Source of the DNA: an uncultured Actinomycetes bacterium
GTDB taxonomy: Bacteria > Actinomycetota > Thermoleophilia > Solirubrobacterales > Solirubrobacteraceae
Reading direction: 5' to 3'
Length of the DNA: 64,000 nucleotides
NCBI GenBank assembly: GCA_937888775.1
Contig: CALAQT010000067.1
Coordinates: 27,717-91,716, forward strand
A model generated the notes under the pieces. It was not told where the DNA came from, ran no database searches, and saw only the letters and a program-made list of their open reading frames with translations. Position 1 is the first letter of the stretch, and every line of letters starts with the position of its first letter. Of the stretch, positions 28,693 through 37,413 are shown in pieces. The translations under genes and the position numbers were made by a program.

Positions 28693-28767
28693 CGCCCGCG
28701 GGAAGGACTCGCACCGGCCGCCAGCGGCTTCGGAAGCGGTCGCTTTGTCCACCTGAGCTACGGGGGC
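28693..28767 (-). pseudogene. Degenerate tRNA-Arg (CCG)
   Basis: The minus strand begins GCCCCCGTAGCTCAGGTGGA, a typical tRNA 5' half, and has the anticodon loop TTCCGAA. The anticodon stem has two mismatches, the T-loop reads TGCGAGT instead of TTCGAGT, the T-stem is poor and the acceptor stem has one mismatch. It is best read as a decayed tRNA gene. Confidence 0.45.
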
Positions 28768-28784
28768 TCGCGGAGACTGTAACC

Positions 28785-29660
28785 GTGTTCCCTCGCAGCA
28801 TTGCATGGTTGCTGATCGCCGGCCTGGCGATCGCCGCGGCGGGCTTGGCTTCAGCCGCCCCCTCAGCGGCTCGCACACCTGCGCGCGCTGGGACCCGCGT
28901 CTGCCTGGTTCCCGGAACCGGGCAGCCCCTCGATCAACTCTGGCATCCGGACATGCCGGCGGCGACCGGATACGCCCACACGCGCACCGGCGACATCGCG
29001 TTCGCGGTGCGCACCGATGATCGCTTCTACGGCTATCGCCCCAACCACACCGAGTGGTCGGCGAGCGTGGTCAAGGCGATGCTGATGGTCACCTACCTCG
29101 ACCTCCCTTCGGTTCGCAATCGAGCACTGAACAGCGGGGACACCTCGGTGCTTGGACCGATGATCACCGAATCGGACAACAACGCCGCCCAGCAGGTGTT
29201 CGACACCGTCGGCACAGGCAGGCTGCTGGCGCTTGCCAACCGGGTCGGGATGACGCACTTTGCCACCAACCCGGTCTGGGGAGAAACCCAGATCACCGCC
29301 CGCGACCAGACCAAGTTCTTTCTGCACATCGACAGCTATGTCGCGCCCCGCCACCGCGCGTACGCGATGCATCTGCTAGCGAGCATTGTTCCCTACGAGC
29401 GGTGGGGGATCGGCGAGGTCGCCCCCAAGGGTTGGAAGCTGTACTTCAAGGGCGGTTGGGGCTACGGCACGGGCCTGATCGATCACCAGGTCGCCCTCCT
29501 GGTCCGGGGCTGCGCTCGTGTCTCGATCGCGGTCCTCACGATGTACGACGGCTCGCACGCATACGGTAAGGACACGCTGCGCGGAATGTTCTCCCGGCTG
29601 CTGCGGGGGTTGCCAACCGGGCAGCGCAAAGACCGACACAGCCCTCGGCATCTGTATTGA
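28785..29660 (+). CDS. Class A beta-lactamase-like serine hydrolase, secreted
   Basis: 291 residues from GTG 28785. A signal peptide (SIAWLLIAGLAIAAAGLASA) is followed by the three active-site elements of the penicillin-binding fold: SxxK in WSASVVKAMLMV, SDN in ITESDNNAAQQV and KGG in YFKGGWGYGTG. The usual Glu166 of true class A beta-lactamases is not evident. A peptidase or esterase role in the cell wall is as likely as antibiotic hydrolysis. An upstream start at 28683 would run through the tRNA remnant and is rejected. Confidence 0.8.
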   Translation: MFPRSIAWLLIAGLAIAAAGLASAAPSAARTPARAGTRVCLVPGTGQPLDQLWHPDMPAATGYAHTRTGDIAFAVRTDDRFYGYRPNHTEWSASVVKAMLMVTYLDLPSVRNRALNSGDTSVLGPMITESDNNAAQQVFDTVGTGRLLALANRVGMTHFATNPVWGETQITARDQTKFFLHIDSYVAPRHRAYAMHLLASIVPYERWGIGEVAPKGWKLYFKGGWGYGTGLIDHQVALLVRGCARVSIAVLTMYDGSHAYGKDTLRGMFSRLLRGLPTGQRKDRHSPRHLY

Positions 29661-29778
29661 AGATGCTGGCCGGGGCCCCTGGGGGCTGACTAGTCCAAAC
29701 GTCCATGACTAAAAACGGGTTCGTCCACGGATTCTGGACGCATCGACGTTCTTGTCTCGCTGAAAGGCGGCAGCGTCG

Positions 29779-31093
29779 ATGCGCACAGGAGTGCTCTCCA
29801 CATATAACACTCCCGCCCGATCGATCCGAACACGTGCGACGCGCCTGTGGCTCGTCGCGCTAACCCTGATCGGCGCCGCCACGGTGGCACAAACATCTGC
29901 TGCGTCCGCTCGCCAGCCAGTCGCACACGCCACAAGCTACGCCCAGCAGTGCGCTGAGCCATATCCCGCACAGCGTGACGAGTCGAACCCACTCGACCTC
30001 CCCACACCCCCCGGTGCTGACCCGCTCACGGGCGCCAACTTCTTCATCCCCGGGCCGGCCCACGGTTCGGCCGCCGGTGGAATCGCCCAGCTGCTCGGGG
30101 TCAACACCAAGACGCTTCCCGACAGCGAGTCGTGGGCGAGTTTTGCTCGGGACCTCTCGTTCGGGCCGTTGGCTGCCAAGCTTGGCTGCCAAGCTGGCCG
30201 GCAACCCCGGGCTCGCTCACCAGGTCGCGGAGCTCTCAAAGATCGCCAGCCAGCCAGAGGCGCAGCGCTTCAGCGTCTACTCCGAGGGCGGTGGACCGGG
30301 CGCGATCTTCGGTCAGGCCGAGAAGATCTTCTGCCACAACATGACCGCCGACCCTGGCTCGATTCCGATCATCAACACCTACTTCCTGCACCCCGCCCTC
30401 GGCGGCTGCCCGACGGCCCAGCAGGTGCGTGCCTACGGCCCCACATTCAGGCGGCGGGTCGACGAGATGGCGGCGGCTACCGACCGGCGACCGGCCGTGT
30501 ACCTGCTCGAGCTCGACGCGATCGGCTCGTCGAGCTGCATTGACAAGATCGGCTCGATGCCGGAGTGGGAGGCCGACCTGCGCTACGAGATGAACGCGAT
30601 GCAGGCCCTCCCGCACACGGTCGTGTACGTCGAGGGCGGCTACTCGGACTCCAATTCCGCCGCCTACACCGCCAAGATTCTCAACGCGATCGGCGTGAAC
30701 AAGATCCGCGGTTTCTTCACCAACGACACCCACGACAACTGGACGATCAACGAGGTCAAGTGGGCGCAGAAGGTCTCAAAGCTGACCCGCGGCGCGCACT
30801 TCATCGTCAACACAGCGGAGAACGGCAACGGACCCAAGGTCAACCGTGACCGGGTCAAATACGGAAACGACGACCTCTGCAACCCGCCCGACCGCGGGTT
30901 GGGCCCGATGGACACGACCGACACGGCGCTCGCCGGTGTCGACGCGTTCCTTTGGACCCATCCGCCCGGCAACAGTAGCGGCAGCTGCGGCGGCGGGCCG
31001 GCGAGCGGCACGTTCTGGGACGCCCGCGCGGTCGGCCTGGCCGCGCGCGCCAACCAGCAGCTCGGCGTCGGCTTCCCGGCCAAGCCGTACTGA
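29779..31093 (+). pseudogene. Glycoside hydrolase family 6 (cellulase), frameshifted by a 13-bp duplication
   Basis: ATG 29779 with an AAAGGCGG ribosome site. The first 130 codons give a signal peptide and NFFIPGPAHGSAAGG, up to FGPLAAKL. An exact tandem duplication (30169-30181 and 30182-30194) then shifts the frame. Removing one copy restores GPLAAKLAGNPGLAHQVAEL and a 433-residue protein with GH6 marks: DRRPAVYLLELDAIG, LPHTVVYVEGGYSDS, IRGFFTNDTHDNW, HFIVNTAENGNGP, LCNPPDRGLGP and DAFLWTHPPGNSSGSC. GH6 enzymes hydrolyse beta-1,4-glucan. The loss of function looks recent, because the rest is well preserved. It could also be reversible by slippage. Confidence 0.85.
30169..30194 (+). repeat. 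13-bp exact tandem duplication
   Basis: TTGGCTGCCAAGC occurs twice in a row inside the GH6 gene. It breaks the frame; one copy less gives an intact gene. Confidence 0.9.
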
Positions 31094-31168
31094 GCGACCG
31101 CGGCCGGCGCGCCGGCTCTGAGTCACGAGCCGAGCGCTACGTACTCGACGCGTAAGCGCACGTTGTGT

Positions 31169-32644
31169 CTAGGGTTCTGGGTGGGGTTCGGGCTGATGGC
31201 CGACGGAGCCTCGGAGTACCCGGCTGTCGTTGGCCAACCGGCGGGTCACGCGGGTCGCATCAAGGTGGTCGAGCAGCGCTTGTGCATACTTCCGTGACGT
31301 CCCCAGCTCGTCGCGCAAGCGCGCGAGCGTGATCATTCCCTCAGCGCGAGCGATTCGCTCCACTATGGCGCGGACGTCGGCGATTGCGTCGGGGTGCGCG
31401 TGCATTGCCCGCCCGATCCGAACTGCTCGTCCCGCGGCGTGCAGCGCCCCGAGATGGCGGGCTTCATCACCAAGCTCCGCCTCGCTTGGCGGCTCGTGTC
31501 GCGCTGCGCGCAGTCGCTGCTCGAGCGCGAGCGCGCTCGCCTGCAGCTCTGGAGGTTCTACCGCGGGGACGGGAACCGGTTGAGCCTTTGCTTCGGTCCG
31601 GCGCCGACCCCCCGCCGCAGCCTCCACGATCACGCCTCCACCGAGCGTGTTCGGCGGGCTGATCCGGCGCACCACCACGCGGTCGCCGTCGGCGGCGATC
31701 AGCGGCCGCTCCGTTCGCAGCTGCCAAAGACCTTCGCGGAGCCGTATCGCACGCGCCGCCGTGTCCCGGGTGCCGTGATGGACCTGCACGCGCTCGCGAT
31801 CACCCAGATGCTCATGCAACGCGAGCTCTACCTCGAGCCTGTAGGTGACATGAACCTCAGCGCTCGGGCCGGCGAGGACGTCGCCGCGCTCTACCACCTG
31901 TCGCTCGGGTCCCGCGAGATTGACCGCCACGCGCTGTCCCGCCGCCGCGTGATCGACCGCCTGATCGTGCACTTGCACGCCTCGGACGCGCGCCCTGCGG
32001 GAGCCCGGCAGCACGGCCAGTCGCTCGCCGCGTCGGATTACGCCGGACCAGAGCGTACCCGTCACGACCGTCCCGGCACCCCGGATCGTGAACACCCGAT
32101 CGATATGCAGAACCGCCGGACGTGGGTCGGCGGGCCGGCTAGGACTCTGCGCGGCGATACGTTCGAGCGCGGCCGCGACCTCGGCCAGCCCGGCGCCGGT
32201 TCGCGACGAGCACGGCACGATCTCTGCTGCCGGCAAGGCCCCGGCCGCAGCCGCCAGCGCCGAACGCGGGTCGGCTAGATCAGACTTCGTGATGGCCACC
32301 ACTCCGCGGCGGAGTTCGAGCGCTTCGAGCACGCGGAGGTGCTCGAGCGTCTGCGGCATCATCCCGTCATTGGCCGCGATCACCAGCAGGAACAGGTCGA
32401 TCCCGGTCGCGCCCGCGACCATCACGCGGAGCAGTCGCTCGTGCCCGGGAACATCCACCAGGGAGAGCACTCTGCCGCTCGGCAGCGCCAGCGGTGCGAA
32501 GCCGAGCGCGAGCGTCATCCCCCTCGCCTTCTCCTCCGGCAGACGGTCCGTATCGACTCCGGTCAGGGCCCGAACCAACGCGGTCTTCCCGTGGTCGACG
32601 TGTCCGGCGGTCCCGATCGTCAGCGGCGGATGCGCGCCGCTCAT
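31169..32644 (-). CDS. selB: Selenocysteine-specific elongation factor SelB
   Basis: 491 residues from ATG 32644, overlapping the selA stop (ATGA). The GTPase domain has G1 GTAGHVDHGKTALVRALTG, G3 DVPGHERLLRVM and G4 TKSD. Beta-barrel domains 2 and 3 (RVFTIRGAGTVVTGTLWSG) follow, then winged helices (EGMITLARLRDELGTSRKYA). It delivers Sec-tRNA to UGA codons marked by a SECIS hairpin. At 491 residues it is shorter than E. coli SelB (about 614) and seems to have fewer C-terminal winged-helix domains. It is the last gene of the sel operon. Confidence 0.95.
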   Translation of the reverse strand: MSGAHPPLTIGTAGHVDHGKTALVRALTGVDTDRLPEEKARGMTLALGFAPLALPSGRVLSLVDVPGHERLLRVMVAGATGIDLFLLVIAANDGMMPQTLEHLRVLEALELRRGVVAITKSDLADPRSALAAAAGALPAAEIVPCSSRTGAGLAEVAAALERIAAQSPSRPADPRPAVLHIDRVFTIRGAGTVVTGTLWSGVIRRGERLAVLPGSRRARVRGVQVHDQAVDHAAAGQRVAVNLAGPERQVVERGDVLAGPSAEVHVTYRLEVELALHEHLGDRERVQVHHGTRDTAARAIRLREGLWQLRTERPLIAADGDRVVVRRISPPNTLGGGVIVEAAAGGRRRTEAKAQPVPVPAVEPPELQASALALEQRLRAARHEPPSEAELGDEARHLGALHAAGRAVRIGRAMHAHPDAIADVRAIVERIARAEGMITLARLRDELGTSRKYAQALLDHLDATRVTRRLANDSRVLRGSVGHQPEPHPEP

Positions 32645-33951
32645 TCGAGCACAGCGCGGACGGCCAGCGCCGCCTCCTCGGCCTCTTCGTCGGTGAGCGT
32701 CCGCGGATCGAGCAGCAGGCGACCATGCTGGATCCGTCCGATCACCGCCGGCTCTCCGGTTCGCAGCGCCCGCGCGAGCGCGTCGATCCCCGCGGTGCCG
32801 CCGTTCAACGCGACCGCGGGGCCCGGTAGCTCGAGCAGCGGCAGGGCGCCGCCGCCGACCCGTGCCGTACTCGCGACGATCTCTCCGCCGGTCGCCTCGG
32901 CGAGCACTCCAGCGCGCCGCTCAAGCTCCGCGTCCGAGGCGCTGAGCATCGCCAAGACGGGCAGTTCGCGGCGGGCCAGCGCCGGATCGCGATACAGCAT
33001 CAGAGTCGCCTCCAGCGCCGCGAGCGATAGCTTATCGATCCGCACCGCTCGGGCCAGCGGATGGACACGCGCGGCCTCGATCTCCTCGCTCCGACCGACG
33101 ATCAAGCCCGCCTGCGGGCCGCCGAGCAGCTTGTCGCCCGAAAAGCAGACAAGCGCAGCGCCGGCCCGCACGGAGCGGCGCACCGAGGGCTCTTCGGCGA
33201 GCAGCTCGAGGTCGTCAGCGAGGACTCCCGAGCCCACGTCGTCGATCACCGCCACCCCCAGGGAGCAGAGCTCCTCGATCTCGACCTGCTCGACGAAGCC
33301 GATCGTCTTGAAGTTCGACGCGTGGGCTCGCAGCAGCGCCCCGGTGCGCGGGCCGATCGCTTCGATGTAGTCCCGGAGGCGGGTGCGGTTGGTGGTTCCG
33401 ACCTCGATCAGCCGGGCCCCGGCCGCAACGACGACGTCGGGAATCCGAAAGGCGCCGCCGATCTCGATCAGCTGGCCCCGGGACACCACCAGATCCCGCC
33501 CGCCGCCGGCGAGCGCCGCCGCGGCGAGCAGCACGCCGGCGGCGCAATTGTTCACCGCCAGCGCCGCCTCGGAGCCCGTGAGCTCGCACAGCAGCCGCTC
33601 GACATGTTCGTGGCGCGAACCACGTTTACCGGTCACCAGTTCCAGCTCCAGGTTGCTGTACCCGCGGGCTACCTGCGCCACCGCGCCACGGGCGGCGTGG
33701 GCGAGAGGAGCGCGCCCGAGGTTCGTATGCACGATCACGCCGGTTGCGTTGAGCACGCGCCGAAGCGAGGGAAGCAGGCGGTCGTTGGCACGCGCCAACA
33801 GATCCACCTCGTCGTCGGCGCCGCTCAGCAGCTCCGCTCGGCGCTCGGCCAGCGTGGCCCGGGCCACGGCGACGGCCAGCCGGTCGACTGACGGCAGCCG
33901 GCGCAGCGCGTCGCGTGAATCCCCACCACGGTCGGGCTGCCGAGCGCTCAC
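32641..33951 (-). CDS. selA: L-seryl-tRNA(Sec) selenium transferase
   Basis: 436 residues from GTG 33951 (SARQPDRGGDSRDALRRLPS). An upstream ATG at 34005 would start inside tRNA-Sec, so GTG 33951, eleven bases after the tRNA end, is preferred. It has the SelA hallmarks: LNATGVIVHTNLGRAPL, GTTNRTRLRDY and the PLP lysine in VCFSGDKLLGGPQAGLI. The enzyme converts Ser-tRNA(Sec) to Sec-tRNA(Sec) with selenophosphate. It is cotranscribed with selD and selB. Confidence 0.95.
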   Translation of the reverse strand: MSARQPDRGGDSRDALRRLPSVDRLAVAVARATLAERRAELLSGADDEVDLLARANDRLLPSLRRVLNATGVIVHTNLGRAPLAHAARGAVAQVARGYSNLELELVTGKRGSRHEHVERLLCELTGSEAALAVNNCAAGVLLAAAALAGGGRDLVVSRGQLIEIGGAFRIPDVVVAAGARLIEVGTTNRTRLRDYIEAIGPRTGALLRAHASNFKTIGFVEQVEIEELCSLGVAVIDDVGSGVLADDLELLAEEPSVRRSVRAGAALVCFSGDKLLGGPQAGLIVGRSEEIEAARVHPLARAVRIDKLSLAALEATLMLYRDPALARRELPVLAMLSASDAELERRAGVLAEATGGEIVASTARVGGGALPLLELPGPAVALNGGTAGIDALARALRTGEPAVIGRIQHGRLLLDPRTLTDEEAEEAALAVRAVLE

Positions 33952-33961
33952 CGACCGACCA

Positions 33962-34053
33962 CGGAGCGGCGAAGGAGTCGAACCTTCCCACCGTGGGGCT
34001 GCCACGGCTCGCCGGCTTTGAAGGCCGGCTGGGGCACCGGCCCCGGCCGCTCC
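33962..34053 (-). tRNA. selC: tRNA-Sec (UCA)
   Basis: 92 bases on the minus strand. The long acceptor arm GGAGCGGC pairs with GCCGCTCC. Anticodon stem GCCGGC with loop containing TTCAAA gives anticodon UCA. A long variable arm (GAGCCGTGGCAGCCCCACGG) and T-loop TTCGACT follow. The discriminator is G, as usual for tRNA-Sec, and CCA is not encoded. It lies between selD and selA with gaps of 9 and 10 bases, so it must be excised from the operon transcript. Confidence 0.93.
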
Positions 34054-34062
34054 AAGCGGCGA

Positions 34063-35067
34063 CTATACGACGGCGATCGCACCCGGCTCCCCACCCAGCA
34101 TTCGCCCAATCACCGCGCCTTCGAGCTCGCTTGCCCGCGCGGGCGGAAGTGACACCAACAGCCCGCCTGAGGTCGTTGGATCGCACAGAAGCCGCCGACG
34201 CGACTCCGTCACGTTGGGCGCGAAGCTCGTGAACGAGTCGACATAGGATCGGTTGCGCACTGCGCCACCGGACACGCCAACGCCGTCGCCGAGCAGCGCC
34301 AAGGCCCCCTGCAGCGCCGGTACCTGCTCCGCGCGCACCTCCGCGGCTAGCCCGCTCTCGCGGGCCAGCCCGTGCAGATGGCCTAGCACTCCGAAACCGG
34401 TCACGTCGGTCGCCGCGTGGGCTCCGGCGGCCAGAGCTCGCCGGCTCGCGTCGGCGTTGAGCTCCACCATCACCGTGACCGCCTCGGCGAGCTGAGCGGA
34501 CTTGGCGGCACCGCGCTTATGTGCCGTGGTGATCGCGCCGACACCGAGTGGCTTGGTCAGCACGAGTGCATCCCCGGGCCGCGCGGAGGCGTTCGTCAGC
34601 ATCGCTGCCGGATCGACCGTGCCGGTCACCGCAAGCCCATACTTCGGCTCGGCATCGTCGATCGAGTGGCCACCTACGATCGAGCACCCAGCCGCATCGG
34701 CCACCGCGAGACCGCCTTCAAGGATGCTACGTAGGATCTCGCCGCCGAGACGCTCCAGCGGGAACGCGACGAGATTCAGCGCCGTCAGCGGCGATCCACC
34801 CATCGCGTAGACGTCAGAGAGCGCGTTGGCGGCGGCGATCCGCCCGAAGTCGAACGGGTCATCCACGATCGGCGTGAAGAAGTCGACCGTTTGCACCAGG
34901 GCGAGGTCCGGTCGGAGCGCAAACACGGCGGCGTCGTCGCCGCTCGCCGACCCCACCAGCAGCCGCGGGTCGCGCGCGGTTGGGAGTCCACGCACGATCG
35001 GCAGCAGGTCAGCGGCCGAGAGCTTGCATCCGCAACCGGCGCCGTGCGACAGCGATGTGAGCGCCAC
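34063..35067 (-). CDS. selD: Selenide, water dikinase
   Basis: 334 residues from ATG 35067. The active-site loop HGAGCGCKL has Cys at position 12 (equivalent to E. coli Cys17) and Lys15, so it is the Cys form, not a selenoprotein. ATP-binding marks are GDDAAVFALRPD, VQTVDFFTPIVDDPFDFGRI, ANALSDVYAMGGSPLTALNL and VVGGHSIDDAEPKYGL-type sequence. It makes selenophosphate. It is first in the operon selD-selC-selA-selB. Confidence 0.95.
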   Translation of the reverse strand: MALTSLSHGAGCGCKLSAADLLPIVRGLPTARDPRLLVGSASGDDAAVFALRPDLALVQTVDFFTPIVDDPFDFGRIAAANALSDVYAMGGSPLTALNLVAFPLERLGGEILRSILEGGLAVADAAGCSIVGGHSIDDAEPKYGLAVTGTVDPAAMLTNASARPGDALVLTKPLGVGAITTAHKRGAAKSAQLAEAVTVMVELNADASRRALAAGAHAATDVTGFGVLGHLHGLARESGLAAEVRAEQVPALQGALALLGDGVGVSGGAVRNRSYVDSFTSFAPNVTESRRRLLCDPTTSGGLLVSLPPARASELEGAVIGRMLGGEPGAIAVV

Positions 35068-35191
35068 GCGTCTCAGCTTTCACCGACGCCTATGCCGTTG
35101 CGGGGGGTTCAAGTTCGTTTGGGGCAGCACGAACCGCCAAGCAGACCGTATCGCGCTTGCACGGAGGCCGGCAGCGTACACTCTGGCGGCG

Positions 35192-36313
35192 ATGAGCTTC
35201 GCGCGATGGGGGCTTCCCGCGCTGGTCGTGATCGTCTTGGCGGGCGCAATCACGGCACCGAGCGCGCGTGCAGGTTCGGGCCCGTCGGGCCATGCTCGGC
35301 GCGTCCCCTCGGTCGATGCGCGCGTGGTGGGCACGTTCGCAATGTTGGCGCGGGTGACCGCGGCGGTGAATGTGCGCGGCGAGCGCGTCGGCGAGCGGCT
35401 GACGCGAGTTTGGACGATCATCCCGAGCCGCTGCAACGGCAGCATCTGTCAGCTGTTGGCGCTGGATCGTGAGCGCAGCGGAGGTCGGCACGCTCAGCTC
35501 ACCCTGCGGCGCGTCTCAAAAGGGCGTTACTTCGGTCGTGGGGTCTTCTACGTGGCTCTTTCCTGTCTTGGCAGGATCCACCGACTCGGCAGTCGGGTGC
35601 CTTACCGGATCACGCTCACGGTGCGCGGGGCGACGATCGTGGACGGGATACGGTTCGCCCGGCGGATCTCGGCGACATACGTGAACCCCAGTCGCTCCGA
35701 CGCGACTCGGTGCCCACTCGGGCCGAGCCACGATGCGGCAGGCTACACGGGTCGCGCAAGCTCGCCGGTGCCTTCGCCGCCGACGGTGTCGTTCTCGACG
35801 GTCTTCGCTAGCGCCAGCGACAGCGCCTCCTTTACCGACACATCTCGCCCAGGGCAGGGTGGGGCGGCGATCGTCTCGCGCCTCTGGCGCTTCGGCGATA
35901 GCTCGTCGCAGAGCGCCAATAGCTCGAATCTGATCGCACCCGTTCACAGCTTCTCGGCCCCGGGCACCTATGCCGTGAGTCTCACAGTGGCGGACGCGAA
36001 CGGGCTGTCCTCAACGGGCGCGCAGGTGATCACGGCGCCCGGCCCGCCGAACGCGTCGTTCACCGCGACCGAGCAGGGTCTGAGTGCGACGTTCTCATTC
36101 CAGGATGACTCGACCCTGGGGTTTGGTGCAGCGCCGATCGTCGGCTGGCGCTGGGACTTCGGTGATCCCGGCTCCGGGGCGCAGGACATCTCGACAGCGC
36201 AGGATCCTTCGCACACCTTCAGCGCGCCGGGGAACCATCTGGTCACGCTGACCGTGACCGACTCCGATGGCTTCGCGTCCTCGACTACGCGTCAGGCGCT
36301 TGCTCCGTCGTAA
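35192..36313 (+). CDS. Secreted protein with two PKD domains
   Basis: 373 residues from ATG 35192. A signal peptide (RWGLPALVVIVLAGAITAPS) is followed by a domain of about 170 residues without known family (VWTIIPSRCNGSICQLLALD, YRITLTVRGATIVDGIRFAR). Two PKD domains follow (WRFGDSSSQSANSSN, then HSFSAPGTYAVSLTVAD; WRWDFGDPGSGAQ, then HTFSAPGNHLVTLTV). PKD folds mediate surface interactions. It is divergent from selD. Its 3' end overlaps the convergent gene at 36285 by 29 bases. Confidence 0.8.
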   Translation: MSFARWGLPALVVIVLAGAITAPSARAGSGPSGHARRVPSVDARVVGTFAMLARVTAAVNVRGERVGERLTRVWTIIPSRCNGSICQLLALDRERSGGRHAQLTLRRVSKGRYFGRGVFYVALSCLGRIHRLGSRVPYRITLTVRGATIVDGIRFARRISATYVNPSRSDATRCPLGPSHDAAGYTGRASSPVPSPPTVSFSTVFASASDSASFTDTSRPGQGGAAIVSRLWRFGDSSSQSANSSNLIAPVHSFSAPGTYAVSLTVADANGLSSTGAQVITAPGPPNASFTATEQGLSATFSFQDDSTLGFGAAPIVGWRWDFGDPGSGAQDISTAQDPSHTFSAPGNHLVTLTVTDSDGFASSTTRQALAPS

Positions 36314-36749
36314 ACCGAAGTGTGGCGAGCACGTGACCGAGCGCGTCGACCAGAAGACCCGGGCGTTTGCGCACAGGCTGGATCACGGCATAGAGACAGC
36401 ACGGCCGGCCCGCGTCGGTGAAGAATCGCTGCGATCCGAGTTGGCCAGGGCGCGTGACTTGCAGCTGGTTGGGCTTGAACTCGTGCGCGCGCGGGACTGC
36501 TGGCCGGCCCGTGACCGCGAATAGCCCCTGCCCCGGGCGGAGCTTTTCATCGCTTCGGTACTCGACCAGCGCTGCGAACACGTCATCTGGACGCATGCGG
36601 CCGGTGGCCGCCGCGCCAAAGTCACCGTCCTGGTCGCGCAGGGCGAACGTCGCGATGTGCAGCACCGGAGCATTGCCGGGGCGCCGGAAGATCCGCGCTT
36701 CCCAACCGGTAGGAACGTCGATCGAGCGGCCGTGGGCGGCGACTCTCAT
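36285..36749 (-). CDS. Conserved hypothetical protein in the Mau-like operon
   Basis: 154 residues from ATG 36749, overlapping the previous stop by four bases (ATGA), so it is coupled to the membrane-protein gene upstream. The sequence (DVPTGWEARIFRRP, VLHIATFALRDQDGDFGAAA, FKPNQLQVTRPG, QRFFTDAGRPCCLYAVI) resembles small actinobacterial proteins of unknown function. It has no signal peptide, but a CC pair near the C-terminal third. Confidence 0.6.
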   Translation of the reverse strand: MRVAAHGRSIDVPTGWEARIFRRPGNAPVLHIATFALRDQDGDFGAAATGRMRPDDVFAALVEYRSDEKLRPGQGLFAVTGRPAVPRAHEFKPNQLQVTRPGQLGSQRFFTDAGRPCCLYAVIQPVRKRPGLLVDALGHVLATLRFTTEQAPDA

Positions 36750-37330
36750 GCGATCCAGGCCACGACGACGACGAGCACCACGATCTCGAGCAGGGCGACC
36801 GCGCGCCGCACCTCGTCCTCAGCCCGGCCAAGCCGGCGATGCAACGCTCCCAGGGCCCCAACATCGTGGACCGTCCGAGCCGGCAGCAACGACAGGGCCC
36901 TGAGGACCCCGAACATAGCTCCAATCAGAGCACCGATCAGGGGGTCTGAGCACAGCAGTGCGGTTGCGGCGGTCGCGTAGACCGCGGCCGAGGTCACGAT
37001 CGTTGCCACACCAACCCCGAGCTGTGCGCCGAAGCCGATTCCGTACACCCAGCCGCGATACCGGCCGAGCCAATCCTCGTTGACCTGCCTGCTGGAGCTG
37101 GGAAGCCGCCCCCGCAAGGGCGTGGCGTCGAACACCACCGTCATGGCCAGCACCACCGCCAGCGCGAGCCCGCGCCAGGCTGAGCCCCTTGGTAGCAGTG
37201 ACCCGAGCGCGCCGACGGCGGCGCCGGCGAGCGCGCCGGAGCCTACCGCCCCCACCGCGAATGCTGTCGCGGTCACCTTCCATGAGAATCCCCGGCCCCG
37301 CTCACCGAGCGGAGTGATGCTCGCGAGCAT
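36746..37330 (-). CDS. Multi-pass membrane protein in the Mau-like operon
   Basis: 194 residues from ATG 37330. About five hydrophobic segments: FAVGAVGSGALAGAAVGALG, WRGLALAVVLAMTVVF, GIGFGAQLGVGVATIVTSAA, DPLIGALIGAMFGVLRALSL and AVALLEIVVLVVVVAWIA. The loop between TM2 and TM3 is basic and has NEDWLGRYRGWVYG. I recall proteins of this kind next to MauE-type genes in Thermoleophilia, but no function is known. Confidence 0.6.
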   Translation of the reverse strand: MLASITPLGERGRGFSWKVTATAFAVGAVGSGALAGAAVGALGSLLPRGSAWRGLALAVVLAMTVVFDATPLRGRLPSSSRQVNEDWLGRYRGWVYGIGFGAQLGVGVATIVTSAAVYATAATALLCSDPLIGALIGAMFGVLRALSLLPARTVHDVGALGALHRRLGRAEDEVRRAVALLEIVVLVVVVAWIA

Positions 37331-37413
37331 CGATTGGCCTCAGGGCGACCATGCGGCCCGCACGCCGCCTAATGTGGCCAGCAAGCAGCCGACGAGCGCG
37401 AACTCGGCCTTGC

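Noticed and set aside
33952..34005. ATG 34005 as selA start
   Set aside because: It lies inside tRNA-Sec, so GTG 33951 is used.
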